Assembly: GCA_036374835.1 (NCBI GenBank)
Contig: DASUTB010000037.1
Coordinates: 1-64,000, forward strand
Source of the DNA: DASUTB01 sp036374835
Lineage (GTDB): Bacteria; Actinomycetota; Actinomycetes; Jiangellales; Jiangellaceae
Length of the DNA: 64,000 nt
Direction: 5' to 3'
Under the pieces are notes generated by a model. That model worked only from the letters and a program-made list of their open reading frames with translations. It did not search any database and was not told the DNA's origin. How positions within the stretch are numbered: position 1 is the stretch's first letter; each line of letters starts with the position of its first letter. Of the stretch, positions 50,955-59,168 are shown in pieces. Position numbers and translations under genes: made by a program.

Positions 50955-52118
50955 ATGTTGGTTGACGTGGCAACGACAGTCGCGGCGACCCGCTTCGAAG
51001 CGCGCGTCGACCGACTGTGCCGGTCGCAGCTCAACGGCCAGGATCTGCTGCGCGGGCTGGCCGGGCGATTGCGGGACGTCGTCCCTCATCACGGGATCCT
51101 GCTGCTGCGGACCGACCCGACCACCGTGCTGCCGACCGGCGGTGTCGTGCGCGAGCTGCCTCCGGCGCTGTGCAAGCCGTTCTGGGACAACGAACTGCTC
51201 GACGACGACTACAACAAGTTCGTCGATCTGGCCCGCGCCGAGAGCCCGGCCGCCACGCTTCACGAGGCGACCGGTGGCGACCCGGCCCGCAGCCGGCGCT
51301 ACCGCACGCTCTACCAGCCGCTCGACGTCACCGACGAGCTACGCGCGGCATTGTGCACGAGCGACGGCTACTGCTGGGGTATCGCGCAGCTGACGCGTGC
51401 CGGTGGCGACGTCTTCGAGGCGCGCGACCGGGATCTGCTGGCCGCCGCGTCCCGGCCGATCGCCACCGCGCTACGTTCCCGGTTCGCGGTTGCCGAGCCG
51501 ATCGGGTCACCGGCGCGAGGGCTGGCGATCATCGTCCTGAACAAGGCCGGTGAGATCGAGTCGATCACCGCCGAGGCGCGGGAGTGGCTGGCCGAGCTGG
51601 CTGACGGCAGCGCCACCGGAATGACGCCGGTGCCCGAGCCGGTCTACGTGGTCGCCGGCAGGGCGCGGGCCGCGCGCCGCGGGCGGGCCGGGGCGCCGGC
51701 GTGCGCTCAGGTACGGACCGCGCGCCGCGGCTGGCTCCATCTGCACGCGAGCTGTCTGGACGACCCGGCGGTGCCGGACGGCGGGGCGGGCACGGACGGC
51801 GCTGGGGATGCGGTCGCGGTGGTCATGACGCCGGCCGAAGCGGCCGAACTCATGCCGGTGTTGTCGCTGGCGTACCGGCTGACCGGCCGCGAGCAGGAGG
51901 TGTTGCGGCTCCTGGCGTGCGGCCTGTCCACGGCGGAGCTGGCCCAGCGGCTCGGCATCACGGCACACACCGTGCGCGACCACATCAAGGCATTGTTCGG
52001 CAAGGTGGGTGTGCACACCCGCGCCGAACTGCTCGCCCGCATCTTCGCCGAGCACTACTTCGACCGCCTGGAGGCCGACGTCGATCGCTTGGACGACAGC
52101 CCGGGCCCAGGCAAGTAG
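50955..52118 (+). CDS. LuxR-family regulator with GAF-like sensor region
   Basis: A 387-residue regulator. The N-terminal 200 residues resemble a GAF-like ligand-sensing module (GLAGRLRDVVPHHGILLLRTD, GYCWGIAQLTRAGGDVFEARDR), followed by a segment AIIVLNKAGEIESITAEAREWL like a PAS start. The C-terminal LuxR helix-turn-helix is SLAYRLTGREQEVLRLLACG with AELAQRLGITAHTVRDHIKA. The start is taken at ATG 50955; the frame is open upstream. It is divergent from the maleylacetate reductase operon across 75 nt and is its likely regulator. Confidence 0.82.
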   Translation: MLVDVATTVAATRFEARVDRLCRSQLNGQDLLRGLAGRLRDVVPHHGILLLRTDPTTVLPTGGVVRELPPALCKPFWDNELLDDDYNKFVDLARAESPAATLHEATGGDPARSRRYRTLYQPLDVTDELRAALCTSDGYCWGIAQLTRAGGDVFEARDRDLLAAASRPIATALRSRFAVAEPIGSPARGLAIIVLNKAGEIESITAEAREWLAELADGSATGMTPVPEPVYVVAGRARAARRGRAGAPACAQVRTARRGWLHLHASCLDDPAVPDGGAGTDGAGDAVAVVMTPAEAAELMPVLSLAYRLTGREQEVLRLLACGLSTAELAQRLGITAHTVRDHIKALFGKVGVHTRAELLARIFAEHYFDRLEADVDRLDDSPGPGK

Positions 52119-52209
52119 TACGTCTCTCAGCGATCTCACAGTTGGCTTGGGAGAGGGTGTAGAAGCGCAGCGTCGCGTGTTGCACACATCTGATCGCGGG
52201 GAGATTGTC

Positions 52210-54399
52210 GTGGCTGTTCTGCTCTACAAGCTTGGTCGCTGGGCATACCGGCGGCGCTGGATCGTCCTGGTGAGCTGGCTCGCCGCCTTCGCGCTGGCCG
52301 GTGTCGGCTCAGCCACCTTGGCCGGCGAGAACAGCGAGTCGTTCGAGATCCCGGGCACCGAGTCCCAAGAGGCGTTCGACCTGCTGAACGAGCGCTTCCC
52401 CGGCTCCAACGCGGCCGGTGCCACCGGCCGGATGGTCTTCGCCGCACCGGAGGGCGAGCAGCTCACCGCGCCGGAGAACGAGGCTGCGGTGGAGTCCGTC
52501 ATCGACGAGCTCGGCACGGCGCCGGGCCTGGCAACCGTGGCGAACCCGTTCGAGGCCGGGACGATCTCGGAGGACGGTCGCATCGCGTATGCCGAGATCC
52601 AATATGAGCCGCAGCTGTTGAGCGAGGAGCAGCAGGAGGCGCTGTTCGCGGCCGCCGACACCGGGCGCGAGACCGGGCTGACCGTCGAGATCGGTGGCGA
52701 CATCGCATTCACCGAGGAGCCCGGAGGCGGCACGGAATTCATCGGTCTCGCCGTTGCCGCGGTCGTCCTCGTGATCACCTTCGGCTCGTTCATCGCAGCC
52801 GGCATGCCGCTGCTCAACGCCGTCATCGGCATCGGCGTCACGATGTCCGCGATCACCATCGCGACCCGGTTCATCGATCTGTCATCCGACTCGACCATCC
52901 TGGCGATGATGCTGGGCATCGCGCTCGCCATCGACTACTCGCTGTTCATCGCGTCGCGGTACCGCCACGAACTATCGGTCGGCCGCGACGGCGACGAGGC
53001 CGCCGGCCGCGCGGTCGGCACCGCGGGCAACGCGGTGGTCTTCGCCGGGCTCACCGTCATGATCGCCCTGGCCGGCCTGTCGATCATCGGTGTCCCGTTC
53101 TTGACGCAGATGGGACTGGTCGCCGCGTTCGCCGTGGCGATGGCCGTCGTCATCGCGCTGACCATGCTGCCCGCGCTCTTCGGGTTCGCCAAGCGCCGGA
53201 TCCTCGGCGGCCGGATTCCCGGGCTGAAGATGCGCGATCCCGAGGCGGAGGAGCGCACGGTCGGCCTCCGCTGGGTTCAGATGGTCACCCGGAACCCGAT
53301 CAAGGTGCTTGTCATCGCTTTCGCGGCCGTGCTGACGCTGGCCATACCGGCGGCGAGCCTGCAACTCGGAATGCCGGACGAGGGGACGTTCAGCGAGGAT
53401 ACGACACAACGGAAGGCCTACGACCTGCTCGCCGAGGGTTTCGGCCCGGGCTTCAACGGCCCGCTCCTGGCTGTGGTCGACGCGGTGGACAGCGCGGATC
53501 CGGAGGGTGCGGTCGAACAGTTCGTCGCATCAGCACAGGGACTCGACTACGTGGCGGCCGTCGTGCCGAGCGGATTCAACCCGGCAGGAGACACCGCCAT
53601 GGTGACCGTAATCCCCATGACCGGCCCGAGTTCTGACGAGACCGAGCAGTTGGTGCACGACCTGCGCGACCTGTCGCCGGACATCGCGGCACAGTCCGAT
53701 GCGGAGGTCATGGTGACCGGTGCCACCGCGGTACTGATCGACTTCAATGACAAGATCTCCGCGGCCGTCATACCGTACCTGGCCGTCGTGGTCGGTCTGT
53801 CGTTCCTGATCTTAATCCTCGTGTTCCGGTCACTGCTGGTGCCGCTGAAGGCCGCGCTCGGCTTCCTCGTGACGATGGGCGCCACCTTCGGTGCAACCGT
53901 CGCGGTGTTCCAGTGGGGTTGGTTCGCCGGGCTCATCGGGGTGGAGCAGACCACGCCGATCCTGACCTTCCTGCCGATCATCCTTATCGGGCTGGTCTTC
54001 GGGCTGGCGATGGATTACCAGGTCTTCCTCGTGACGCGCATGCACGAGGAGCACGTGCACGGCATGGCGGCCACGCCGTCCATCATCCGGGGATTCCAGC
54101 ACGGCTCCAGGGTGGTCGCTGCGGCGGCGATCATCATGATCAGCGTGTTCGGCGGGTTCATCCTCGGCGAGGACTTCATCAAGCAGATGGGCTTCGCGCT
54201 CGCCTTCGCGGTGTTCATCGACGCCTTCGTGGTACGTATGACCATCGTGCCCGCCGTCTTGCAGCTGCTCGGCGAGAAGGCATGGTGGCTGCCGCGATGG
54301 CTGGACCGGATTCTGCCGGACGTCGACGTCGAGGGCGAGAAGCTACGTGACTACCTCGACGCCCAGCAGGTACCGGAGCCGGTCGCCGTCGCCCGCTAG
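52210..54399 (+). CDS. MMPL-family RND transporter
   Basis: A 729-residue inner-membrane exporter with about 12 transmembrane segments in two MMPL halves. Proton-relay Asp-Tyr pairs are seen in ALAIDYSLFIASRYRHEL and LAMDYQVFLVTRMHEEH. Large extracytoplasmic loops follow segments 1 and 7. Actinobacterial MMPL proteins export lipids, siderophores or drugs; the cargo is unknown. The GTG at 52210 has GGGGAG upstream. It is 91 nt after the LuxR gene, same strand. Confidence 0.9.
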   Translation: MAVLLYKLGRWAYRRRWIVLVSWLAAFALAGVGSATLAGENSESFEIPGTESQEAFDLLNERFPGSNAAGATGRMVFAAPEGEQLTAPENEAAVESVIDELGTAPGLATVANPFEAGTISEDGRIAYAEIQYEPQLLSEEQQEALFAAADTGRETGLTVEIGGDIAFTEEPGGGTEFIGLAVAAVVLVITFGSFIAAGMPLLNAVIGIGVTMSAITIATRFIDLSSDSTILAMMLGIALAIDYSLFIASRYRHELSVGRDGDEAAGRAVGTAGNAVVFAGLTVMIALAGLSIIGVPFLTQMGLVAAFAVAMAVVIALTMLPALFGFAKRRILGGRIPGLKMRDPEAEERTVGLRWVQMVTRNPIKVLVIAFAAVLTLAIPAASLQLGMPDEGTFSEDTTQRKAYDLLAEGFGPGFNGPLLAVVDAVDSADPEGAVEQFVASAQGLDYVAAVVPSGFNPAGDTAMVTVIPMTGPSSDETEQLVHDLRDLSPDIAAQSDAEVMVTGATAVLIDFNDKISAAVIPYLAVVVGLSFLILILVFRSLLVPLKAALGFLVTMGATFGATVAVFQWGWFAGLIGVEQTTPILTFLPIILIGLVFGLAMDYQVFLVTRMHEEHVHGMAATPSIIRGFQHGSRVVAAAAIIMISVFGGFILGEDFIKQMGFALAFAVFIDAFVVRMTIVPAVLQLLGEKAWWLPRWLDRILPDVDVEGEKLRDYLDAQQVPEPVAVAR

Positions 54400-54401
54400 T
54401 T

Positions 54402-54474
54402 CGATCACGTTCGGCGTCGACCCATGATCACCGGCACTTGTCACACCAAGCGTGTGAAAAGTGCCGGTGATCAT
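54402..54474. repeat. Intergenic hairpin with repeat core (copy 4), probable bidirectional terminator
   Basis: Core GATCACGTTCGGC at 54403-54415, then arms 54424-54446 and 54452-54474 (23 nt each, one mismatch, 5-nt loop CAAGC; stem begins ATGATCACCGGCACTT). It lies between the convergent MMPL and GNAT genes. The stem sequence differs from copies 1 and 2, but the core is the same. Confidence 0.75.
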
Positions 54475-54491
54475 TGAGCGTATACGTGCGG

Positions 54492-55013
54492 TCAGAGGTC
54501 GCGGAACGGCTCGGCGTACTGGAACTCGCCGGTGAGACTCGAGTCGTAGGTTGTCAGCGTTCGGGCGAGGAACGACGGCTCCCAATCGGCAACCGGGGGA
54601 GTGACGCCGAGGTCGACCGCTGGAACCAAGCCGAACCGCCGGTAGTACCCGGGGCTGCCGAGCAGCACGATCATGGGTTCGTCCAAGGCATCGGCGGCGG
54701 CGATTGCGGCGTGCATGAGTGCCGACCCGACGCCGCCACCCTGGTGTTCCGGAAGCACGCCGATCGGCCCGAGGCCCAACAGCGGTCGCCGGTCTGGCAG
54801 CAGATGTGCCCGCGTGCAGCACACGTGCCCGATGATCCTGCCGTCGAGGAGCGCCACCAGAGACAGCTGGTCGATCCATGCCGAGCCATTGCGGAGTTCG
54901 TCCACCAAGCCCGGCTCGGGCGGGGGTCCGTCCTTGTACGCAGGAGCGAAGGCTTGGGTATGGACGGCGCGGACGTGATCGGCGTCACCGGATCGCTCGC
55001 GACGAATCAGCAC
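54492..55013 (-). CDS. GNAT-family N-acetyltransferase
   Basis: A 173-residue acetyltransferase with the acetyl-CoA loop IGVLPEHQGGGVGSALMHAAI, a beta-bulge strand LLGLGPIGVLPE, and LLGSPGYYRRFGLVPAVDLGV near the C-terminus. This GSPGYYRRFGF order is typical of the YhbS-like group. The substrate is unknown. It starts with GTG at 55013; no clear ribosome-binding site is seen. Confidence 0.83.
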   Translation of the reverse strand: MLIRRERSGDADHVRAVHTQAFAPAYKDGPPPEPGLVDELRNGSAWIDQLSLVALLDGRIIGHVCCTRAHLLPDRRPLLGLGPIGVLPEHQGGGVGSALMHAAIAAADALDEPMIVLLGSPGYYRRFGLVPAVDLGVTPPVADWEPSFLARTLTTYDSSLTGEFQYAEPFRDL

Positions 55014-55106
55014 GTGCGTACGCTACGGCGGGCCTGGTTGCGGTCGCCAGTCGTTTGCTTCGCCGCCGCGAAGGTACGCATGGCGACCCGTTGACGGGAC
55101 GTTAAG

Positions 55107-55136
55107 CATGCCGAGGGGTGGTTTACGTGATCATTC
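55107..55136 (+). repeat. Diverged repeat-core fragment before leuS leader
   Basis: CATGCCGA (55107-55114) and ACGTGATCATTC (55125-55136) match the right arm of the 43.1-kb palindrome, but 10 bases (GGGGTGGTTT) separate them. It looks like an interrupted copy without the hairpin. Confidence 0.4.
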
Positions 55137-55172
55137 TGAGCGGGGGCGTGGCGGAGCGGGTGCCCGGTGCGC

Positions 55173-55178
55173 TACATT
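55173..55178 (+). promoter_or_regulatory. Candidate -10 element of the leuS leader transcript
   Basis: TACATT fits the TANNNT -10 pattern and ends 7 nt before a GTG codon at 55186, the spacing expected if transcription starts at that GTG (a leaderless leader peptide). No clear -35 element is visible. Confidence 0.4.
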
Positions 55179-55185
55179 TGACCTT

Positions 55186-55212
55186 GTGCGAGGCCTGCTG
55201 CTCCTTACGTAG
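55186..55212 (+). CDS. leuS leader peptide with four consecutive Leu codons
   Basis: GTG CGA GGC CTG CTG CTC CTT ACG TAG encodes MRGLLLLT. Four Leu codons in a row, one of them the CTT codon that is rare in such a GC-rich genome, lie just before a long stem and a terminator upstream of leuS. This is the classical layout of translation-coupled attenuation: slow decoding when Leu-tRNA is scarce should favour read-through into leuS. No ribosome-binding site is seen, so it may be translated from a leaderless mRNA. Confidence 0.7.
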   Translation: MRGLLLLT

Positions 55213-55262
55213 CCGCGCTGACCTCGAGCGGACGCCGTATGATGGCGTCGCGTCAGCGCGGC
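55212..55262 (+). promoter_or_regulatory. Long stem between leuS leader peptide and terminator
   Basis: Outer perfect 11-bp stem GCCGCGCTGAC (55212-55222) / GTCAGCGCGGC (55252-55262), with an inner 6-bp stem GACGCC/GGCGTC (55231-55249). It begins at the last base of the leader stop codon, so a ribosome stalled on the Leu codons or waiting at the stop would change its folding. Confidence 0.65.
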
Positions 55263-55263
55263 C

Positions 55264-55294
55264 GACCCCTCCTGTGCGAGGGGTCTTCCTATTT
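55264..55294 (+). terminator. Intrinsic terminator of the leuS leader (attenuator)
   Basis: Perfect 8-bp stem GACCCCTC / GAGGGGTC with a 6-nt loop, then TTCCTATTT, the only U-rich tail in the region. It lies 41 nt before the leuS start codon, so it must be bypassed for leuS expression. Confidence 0.75.
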
Positions 55295-55334
55295 CCAGCC
55301 CAGGCTTTCCTAGACGTATGAGGGACGAATAGCG

Positions 55335-58229
55335 ATGACCGAGACGCAGACCGGCACGACCATGCCAGGCCGGGCCGAGGCCGGGCCCGGCGTGGAGGCG
55401 CCGTACCGCTATACCGCCGCCATGGCCAACGAGATCGAGGAGCGCTGGCAGGACCGGTGGGAGGCCGAGCAGACCTTCCGCGCGCCGAACCCGGTCGGGT
55501 CGCTGGCCGAACCGGACCACCCGGCCGCGGGCCACGAAAAGATGTTCATCATGGACATGTTCCCCTACCCGTCGGGCAAGGGGCTGCATGTCGGGCACCC
55601 GCTGGGTTTCATCGCGACCGACGTGGTGGCCCGCTTCCAGCGGATGTGCGGCAAGAACGTGCTGCACACGATGGGGTTCGACGCGTTCGGGCTGCCGGCC
55701 GAGCAGTACGCCGTCCAGACCGGCCAGCACCCGCGCACCACCACTGAGGAGAACATCCGGGTCATGCGCCGCCAGCTGCGCCGGCTGGGCCTTGGCCATG
55801 ACGCGCGGCGCAGTTTCGCCACGATCGATCCGGACTACATGCGGTGGACGCAGTGGATCTTTCTGCAGATCTTCAACTCCTGGTACGACAAGGACGCCGA
55901 CCGGGCACGCCCGATCGCCGATCTGGAGGCCGAGTTCGCGTCCGGCCACCGGTCGACGCCCGACGGCCGCAGCTGGGCCGAACTGACCGACGCTGAGCGC
56001 CGCGAGATCATCAACGACTACCGCCTGGCCTACGTGTCGGACGCCCCGGTGAACTGGTGCCCCGGGCTGGGCACCGTGCTGGCCAACGAGGAGGTGACCT
56101 CGGAGGGCCGCAGCGAGCGCGGCAACTTCCCGGTGTTCAAGCGCAACCTGCGCCAGTGGATGATGCGCATAACGGCCTACGCCGACCGGCTGGTGGACGA
56201 CCTGGACCGGATCGACTGGCCGGACAAGATCAAGATCATGCAACGGAACTGGATCGGACGGTCGTCCGGCGCCACCATCGGCTTCCCGACCCCAGCCGGT
56301 GATTTGGAGGTGTTCACCACCCGGCCGGACACGGTGTTCGGCGCCACGTTCATGGTCGTCGCGCCGGAGCATCCATTGGTCGAAGGGCTGACCGCGGCCG
56401 AGTGGCCGGACGGCACGAAGGACGCGTGGAAAGGGTGGCCCGGCGGTTCGACTCCGGCCGAGGCGATCGCCGGGTACGTCCGAGAGGCCGGCAACAAGTC
56501 CGAAGTCGAGCGGCAGACCGAAGGTCGGGAGAAGACCGGGGTGTTCACCGGCTCGTTCGCGACCAACCCGGCAACCGGCCAACAGATCCCGGTGTTCGTC
56601 GCCGACTACGTGCTGATGGGGTACGGCACCGGCGCCATCATGGCCGTCCCGGGTCAGGACGAGCGCGACTGGGAGTACGCCGAGAAGTTCGGCCTGCCGA
56701 TCATCCGGACCGTGCAGCCGCCGGATGACTTCGACGGCGAGGCGTACACCGGTGAGGGGCCGGCGATCAACTCGGCCAACAACGAGGTCTCGCTGAACGG
56801 CCTGGGCGTCGACGACGCCAAGGCGGCGATCATCGACTGGCTGGAGACCAAGGGCCTGGGCACCGGTGCGATCACGTACCGGCTGCGCGACTGGCTGTTC
56901 AGCCGGCAGCGCTACTGGGGCGAGCCGTTCCCGATCGTCTACGACGAGGTCGGGCCGATCGCCCTGCCGTCCGACATGCTGCCGGTGGAGCTGCCCGAGG
57001 TGCCGGACTACTCGCCGAAGACGTTCGAGGCCGGTGACGTGACGTCCGAGCCGGAGCCGCCGCTGGCCCGGGTACCCGAATGGGTGAACGTCGAGCTGGA
57101 TCTGGGCGACGGCCCGAAGATGTACCGCCGCGACACCAACACCATGCCGAACTGGGCCGGATCGTGCTGGTACCACCTGCGGTACATCGACCCGGACAAC
57201 GACAAGGCCGTCGTGGACCCGGAGAACGAGCGATACTGGATGGGTCCGCGGCCGGAGCGCCGCACGTCCGAGAACGACCCGGGCGGTGTCGACCTGTACA
57301 TCGGCGGGGTGGAGCACGCCGTGCTGCACCTGCTGTACGCCCGGTTCTGGCACAAGGTGCTGTACGACCTGGGCTACGTCAGCAGCGACGAGCCGTACCA
57401 CAGGCTGTTCAACCAGGGCTACGTCCAGGCGTTCGCCTATACGGACAGCCGCGGGCAGTATGTTCCGGCCGACGAGGTCGAGGAGCCGGAGCCGGGCGTC
57501 TACACCTGGAACGGTCAGCGGGTGAACCGCGAGTACGGCAAGATCGGCAAGAGCCTGAAGAACATGGTCAGCCCGGACGAGATGTTCGCCGCGTTCGGCG
57601 CCGACACGTTCCGGCTGTACGAGATGTCGATGGGCCCGCTGGACCAGAGCAAGCCGTGGGAGACCCGCGCGGTCGTCGGTTCGCAGCGGTTCCTGCAGCG
57701 GCTGTGGCGCAACGTGGTGGACGAAGACACGGGGGAAACCATCGTGTCGGAGACCCCGCCGGACGACGAGACCCGCAAACTGCTGCACAAGACGATCGAT
57801 GCGGTGCGCTCCGACATGGCCGGCATGCGGTTCAACACCGCCGTCGCCCGACTGATCGAACTGAACAACCACATCACCAAGGTCGGTACGACGTCGCGTG
57901 AGGTCGTCGAACCGCTGGTGCTGATGGTCGCGCCGATCGCCCCGCATATCGCCGAAGAGCTGTGGCAGCGGCTGGGTCATCCACAGTCGCTGGCGTTCGA
58001 GCCGTACCCGCAGGCCGATCCGGCGTTGCTGGTCGAGGAGACCGTGACGTGCGTCGTACAGGTGGCGGGCAAGGTCCGGGATCGGCTGGAGGTGTCGCCG
58101 TCCGTCGACGAGGCCACGCTGGAGAAGCGGGCGTTGGAGTCCGAGGCGGTGCAGCGGATCCTTGACGGCCGCGGCGTTCGCAAGGTGATCGTGCGGGCGC
58201 CCAAGCTGGTCAACGTCGTGCCGGACTGA
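55335..58229 (+). CDS. leuS: Leucyl-tRNA synthetase
   Basis: A 964-residue class I synthetase that charges tRNA-Leu. The HIGH motif is LHVGHPLGF (His85 onward), the KMSKS motif is KIGKSLKNM (Lys736 onward), the editing domain lies between, and the anticodon-binding region is at the C-terminus. The ATG at 55335 follows GAGGGAC; an N-terminal extension of about 25 residues (TQTGTTMPGRAEAGPG) precedes the conserved core, as in other actinobacterial enzymes. It is preceded by an attenuation leader. The stop overlaps the degV start by one base. Confidence 0.97.
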   Translation: MTETQTGTTMPGRAEAGPGVEAPYRYTAAMANEIEERWQDRWEAEQTFRAPNPVGSLAEPDHPAAGHEKMFIMDMFPYPSGKGLHVGHPLGFIATDVVARFQRMCGKNVLHTMGFDAFGLPAEQYAVQTGQHPRTTTEENIRVMRRQLRRLGLGHDARRSFATIDPDYMRWTQWIFLQIFNSWYDKDADRARPIADLEAEFASGHRSTPDGRSWAELTDAERREIINDYRLAYVSDAPVNWCPGLGTVLANEEVTSEGRSERGNFPVFKRNLRQWMMRITAYADRLVDDLDRIDWPDKIKIMQRNWIGRSSGATIGFPTPAGDLEVFTTRPDTVFGATFMVVAPEHPLVEGLTAAEWPDGTKDAWKGWPGGSTPAEAIAGYVREAGNKSEVERQTEGREKTGVFTGSFATNPATGQQIPVFVADYVLMGYGTGAIMAVPGQDERDWEYAEKFGLPIIRTVQPPDDFDGEAYTGEGPAINSANNEVSLNGLGVDDAKAAIIDWLETKGLGTGAITYRLRDWLFSRQRYWGEPFPIVYDEVGPIALPSDMLPVELPEVPDYSPKTFEAGDVTSEPEPPLARVPEWVNVELDLGDGPKMYRRDTNTMPNWAGSCWYHLRYIDPDNDKAVVDPENERYWMGPRPERRTSENDPGGVDLYIGGVEHAVLHLLYARFWHKVLYDLGYVSSDEPYHRLFNQGYVQAFAYTDSRGQYVPADEVEEPEPGVYTWNGQRVNREYGKIGKSLKNMVSPDEMFAAFGADTFRLYEMSMGPLDQSKPWETRAVVGSQRFLQRLWRNVVDEDTGETIVSETPPDDETRKLLHKTIDAVRSDMAGMRFNTAVARLIELNNHITKVGTTSREVVEPLVLMVAPIAPHIAEELWQRLGHPQSLAFEPYPQADPALLVEETVTCVVQVAGKVRDRLEVSPSVDEATLEKRALESEAVQRILDGRGVRKVIVRAPKLVNVVPD

Positions 58230-59074
58230 TGGGGCGCAAAGTCGTCGTCGTCACCGATTCGACGGCCTACCTGGACGCGACGGTCGCCGCCGATCGCGGC
58301 ATCAGCGTGGTACCGCTGCAGGTGGTGATCGACGGCACGCCCTACCGCGAGGGCGCCGAAGTCGGGCCCTCGGCGGTGGCGGCGGCGCTGCGCCGGCACG
58401 CCCAGGTGAGTACGTCGCAGCCCGGGCCGCGCGAGTTCCTTGACGTGTACGAGACCGCGGCGGCCAACGGCGCGGAACGCATCGTGTCGGTGCACCTGTC
58501 CGGCCAGCTCTCGGGGACGGTGGACGTCGCCCGGCTGGCGGCCCGCGATGCCCCAGTGCCGGTGGACGTGGTGGACTCGCGATCGCTCGGCATGGGCCTC
58601 GGATTCGCCGTGCTGTCGGCCGCCGACGCGGCCGATCGCGGCTTGGCCGCCGACGAGGTCGGGGCGGTGGCGATCGCGCGGGCCCGGGCGTCCGCGACTT
58701 TGTTCTACGTCGACACTTTGGAATATCTGCGTCGCGGGGGCCGGATCGGGACGGCGTCCGCGATGGTGGGTACGGCCCTCGCCGTCAAGCCACTGCTTGC
58801 CGTGGAGGACGGCGCGATCACGCCGGTCGACAAAGTACGCACGAGCGCGCGAGCGCTGGCCCGGCTGGAGGACCGCGCGGTGGAATTCGCCGGGGAGCGT
58901 CCGGTCGACGTCGCGGTGCATCACCTGGCCAGTGCGAGCCGGGCCAAGGTTCTCGCGGACAAGCTTCGGGCCCGGCTGCCGAAACTCGGTGAGCTGGTCG
59001 TCACCGAGGTCGGCGCGGTGATCGGCGCCCACGTCGGCCCCGGCATGGTCGCGGTCGTGGTCAGCCCGCGCTGA
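58229..59074 (+). CDS. DegV-family fatty-acid-binding protein
   Basis: A 281-residue DegV protein. The N-terminal VVVTDSTAYLDATVAADRGI, the TSQPGPREFLDVYE segment that binds the fatty-acid carboxylate, HLSGQLSGTVDVARLA and VVDSRSLGMGLG are all family hallmarks. DegV/FakB proteins present fatty acids to a kinase; no fakA gene is in the window. It is coupled to leuS by a one-base stop/start overlap. Confidence 0.92.
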   Translation: MGRKVVVVTDSTAYLDATVAADRGISVVPLQVVIDGTPYREGAEVGPSAVAAALRRHAQVSTSQPGPREFLDVYETAAANGAERIVSVHLSGQLSGTVDVARLAARDAPVPVDVVDSRSLGMGLGFAVLSAADAADRGLAADEVGAVAIARARASATLFYVDTLEYLRRGGRIGTASAMVGTALAVKPLLAVEDGAITPVDKVRTSARALARLEDRAVEFAGERPVDVAVHHLASASRAKVLADKLRARLPKLGELVVTEVGAVIGAHVGPGMVAVVVSPR

Positions 59075-59106
59075 CGACTTCTGACACGTTGCTCCAAACG
59101 GCCGAG

Positions 59107-59115
59107 TTGTCCACA
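59107..59115 (+). promoter_or_regulatory. Actinobacterial DnaA-box match between degV and comEA
   Basis: TTGTCCACA is the DnaA box consensus described for Streptomyces. It is single and in a 94-nt intergenic gap, 54 bp before comEA. Its role is uncertain. Confidence 0.3.
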
Positions 59116-59168
59116 GATCTTGTTCCAGCCGATGCCGAGCGTCATGCGGCGGCCATACGGTCGCGCGC

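Noticed and set aside
55014..55334. T-box riboswitch before leuS
   Set aside because: No AGGGTGG-like T-box sequence paired with an antiterminator was found; GGGGTGG at 55115-55121 lies before the likely transcription start. A Leu-codon leader peptide explains the terminator better.
55131..57980. 949-residue minus-strand frame
   Set aside because: It lies opposite leuS and shows no family motif.
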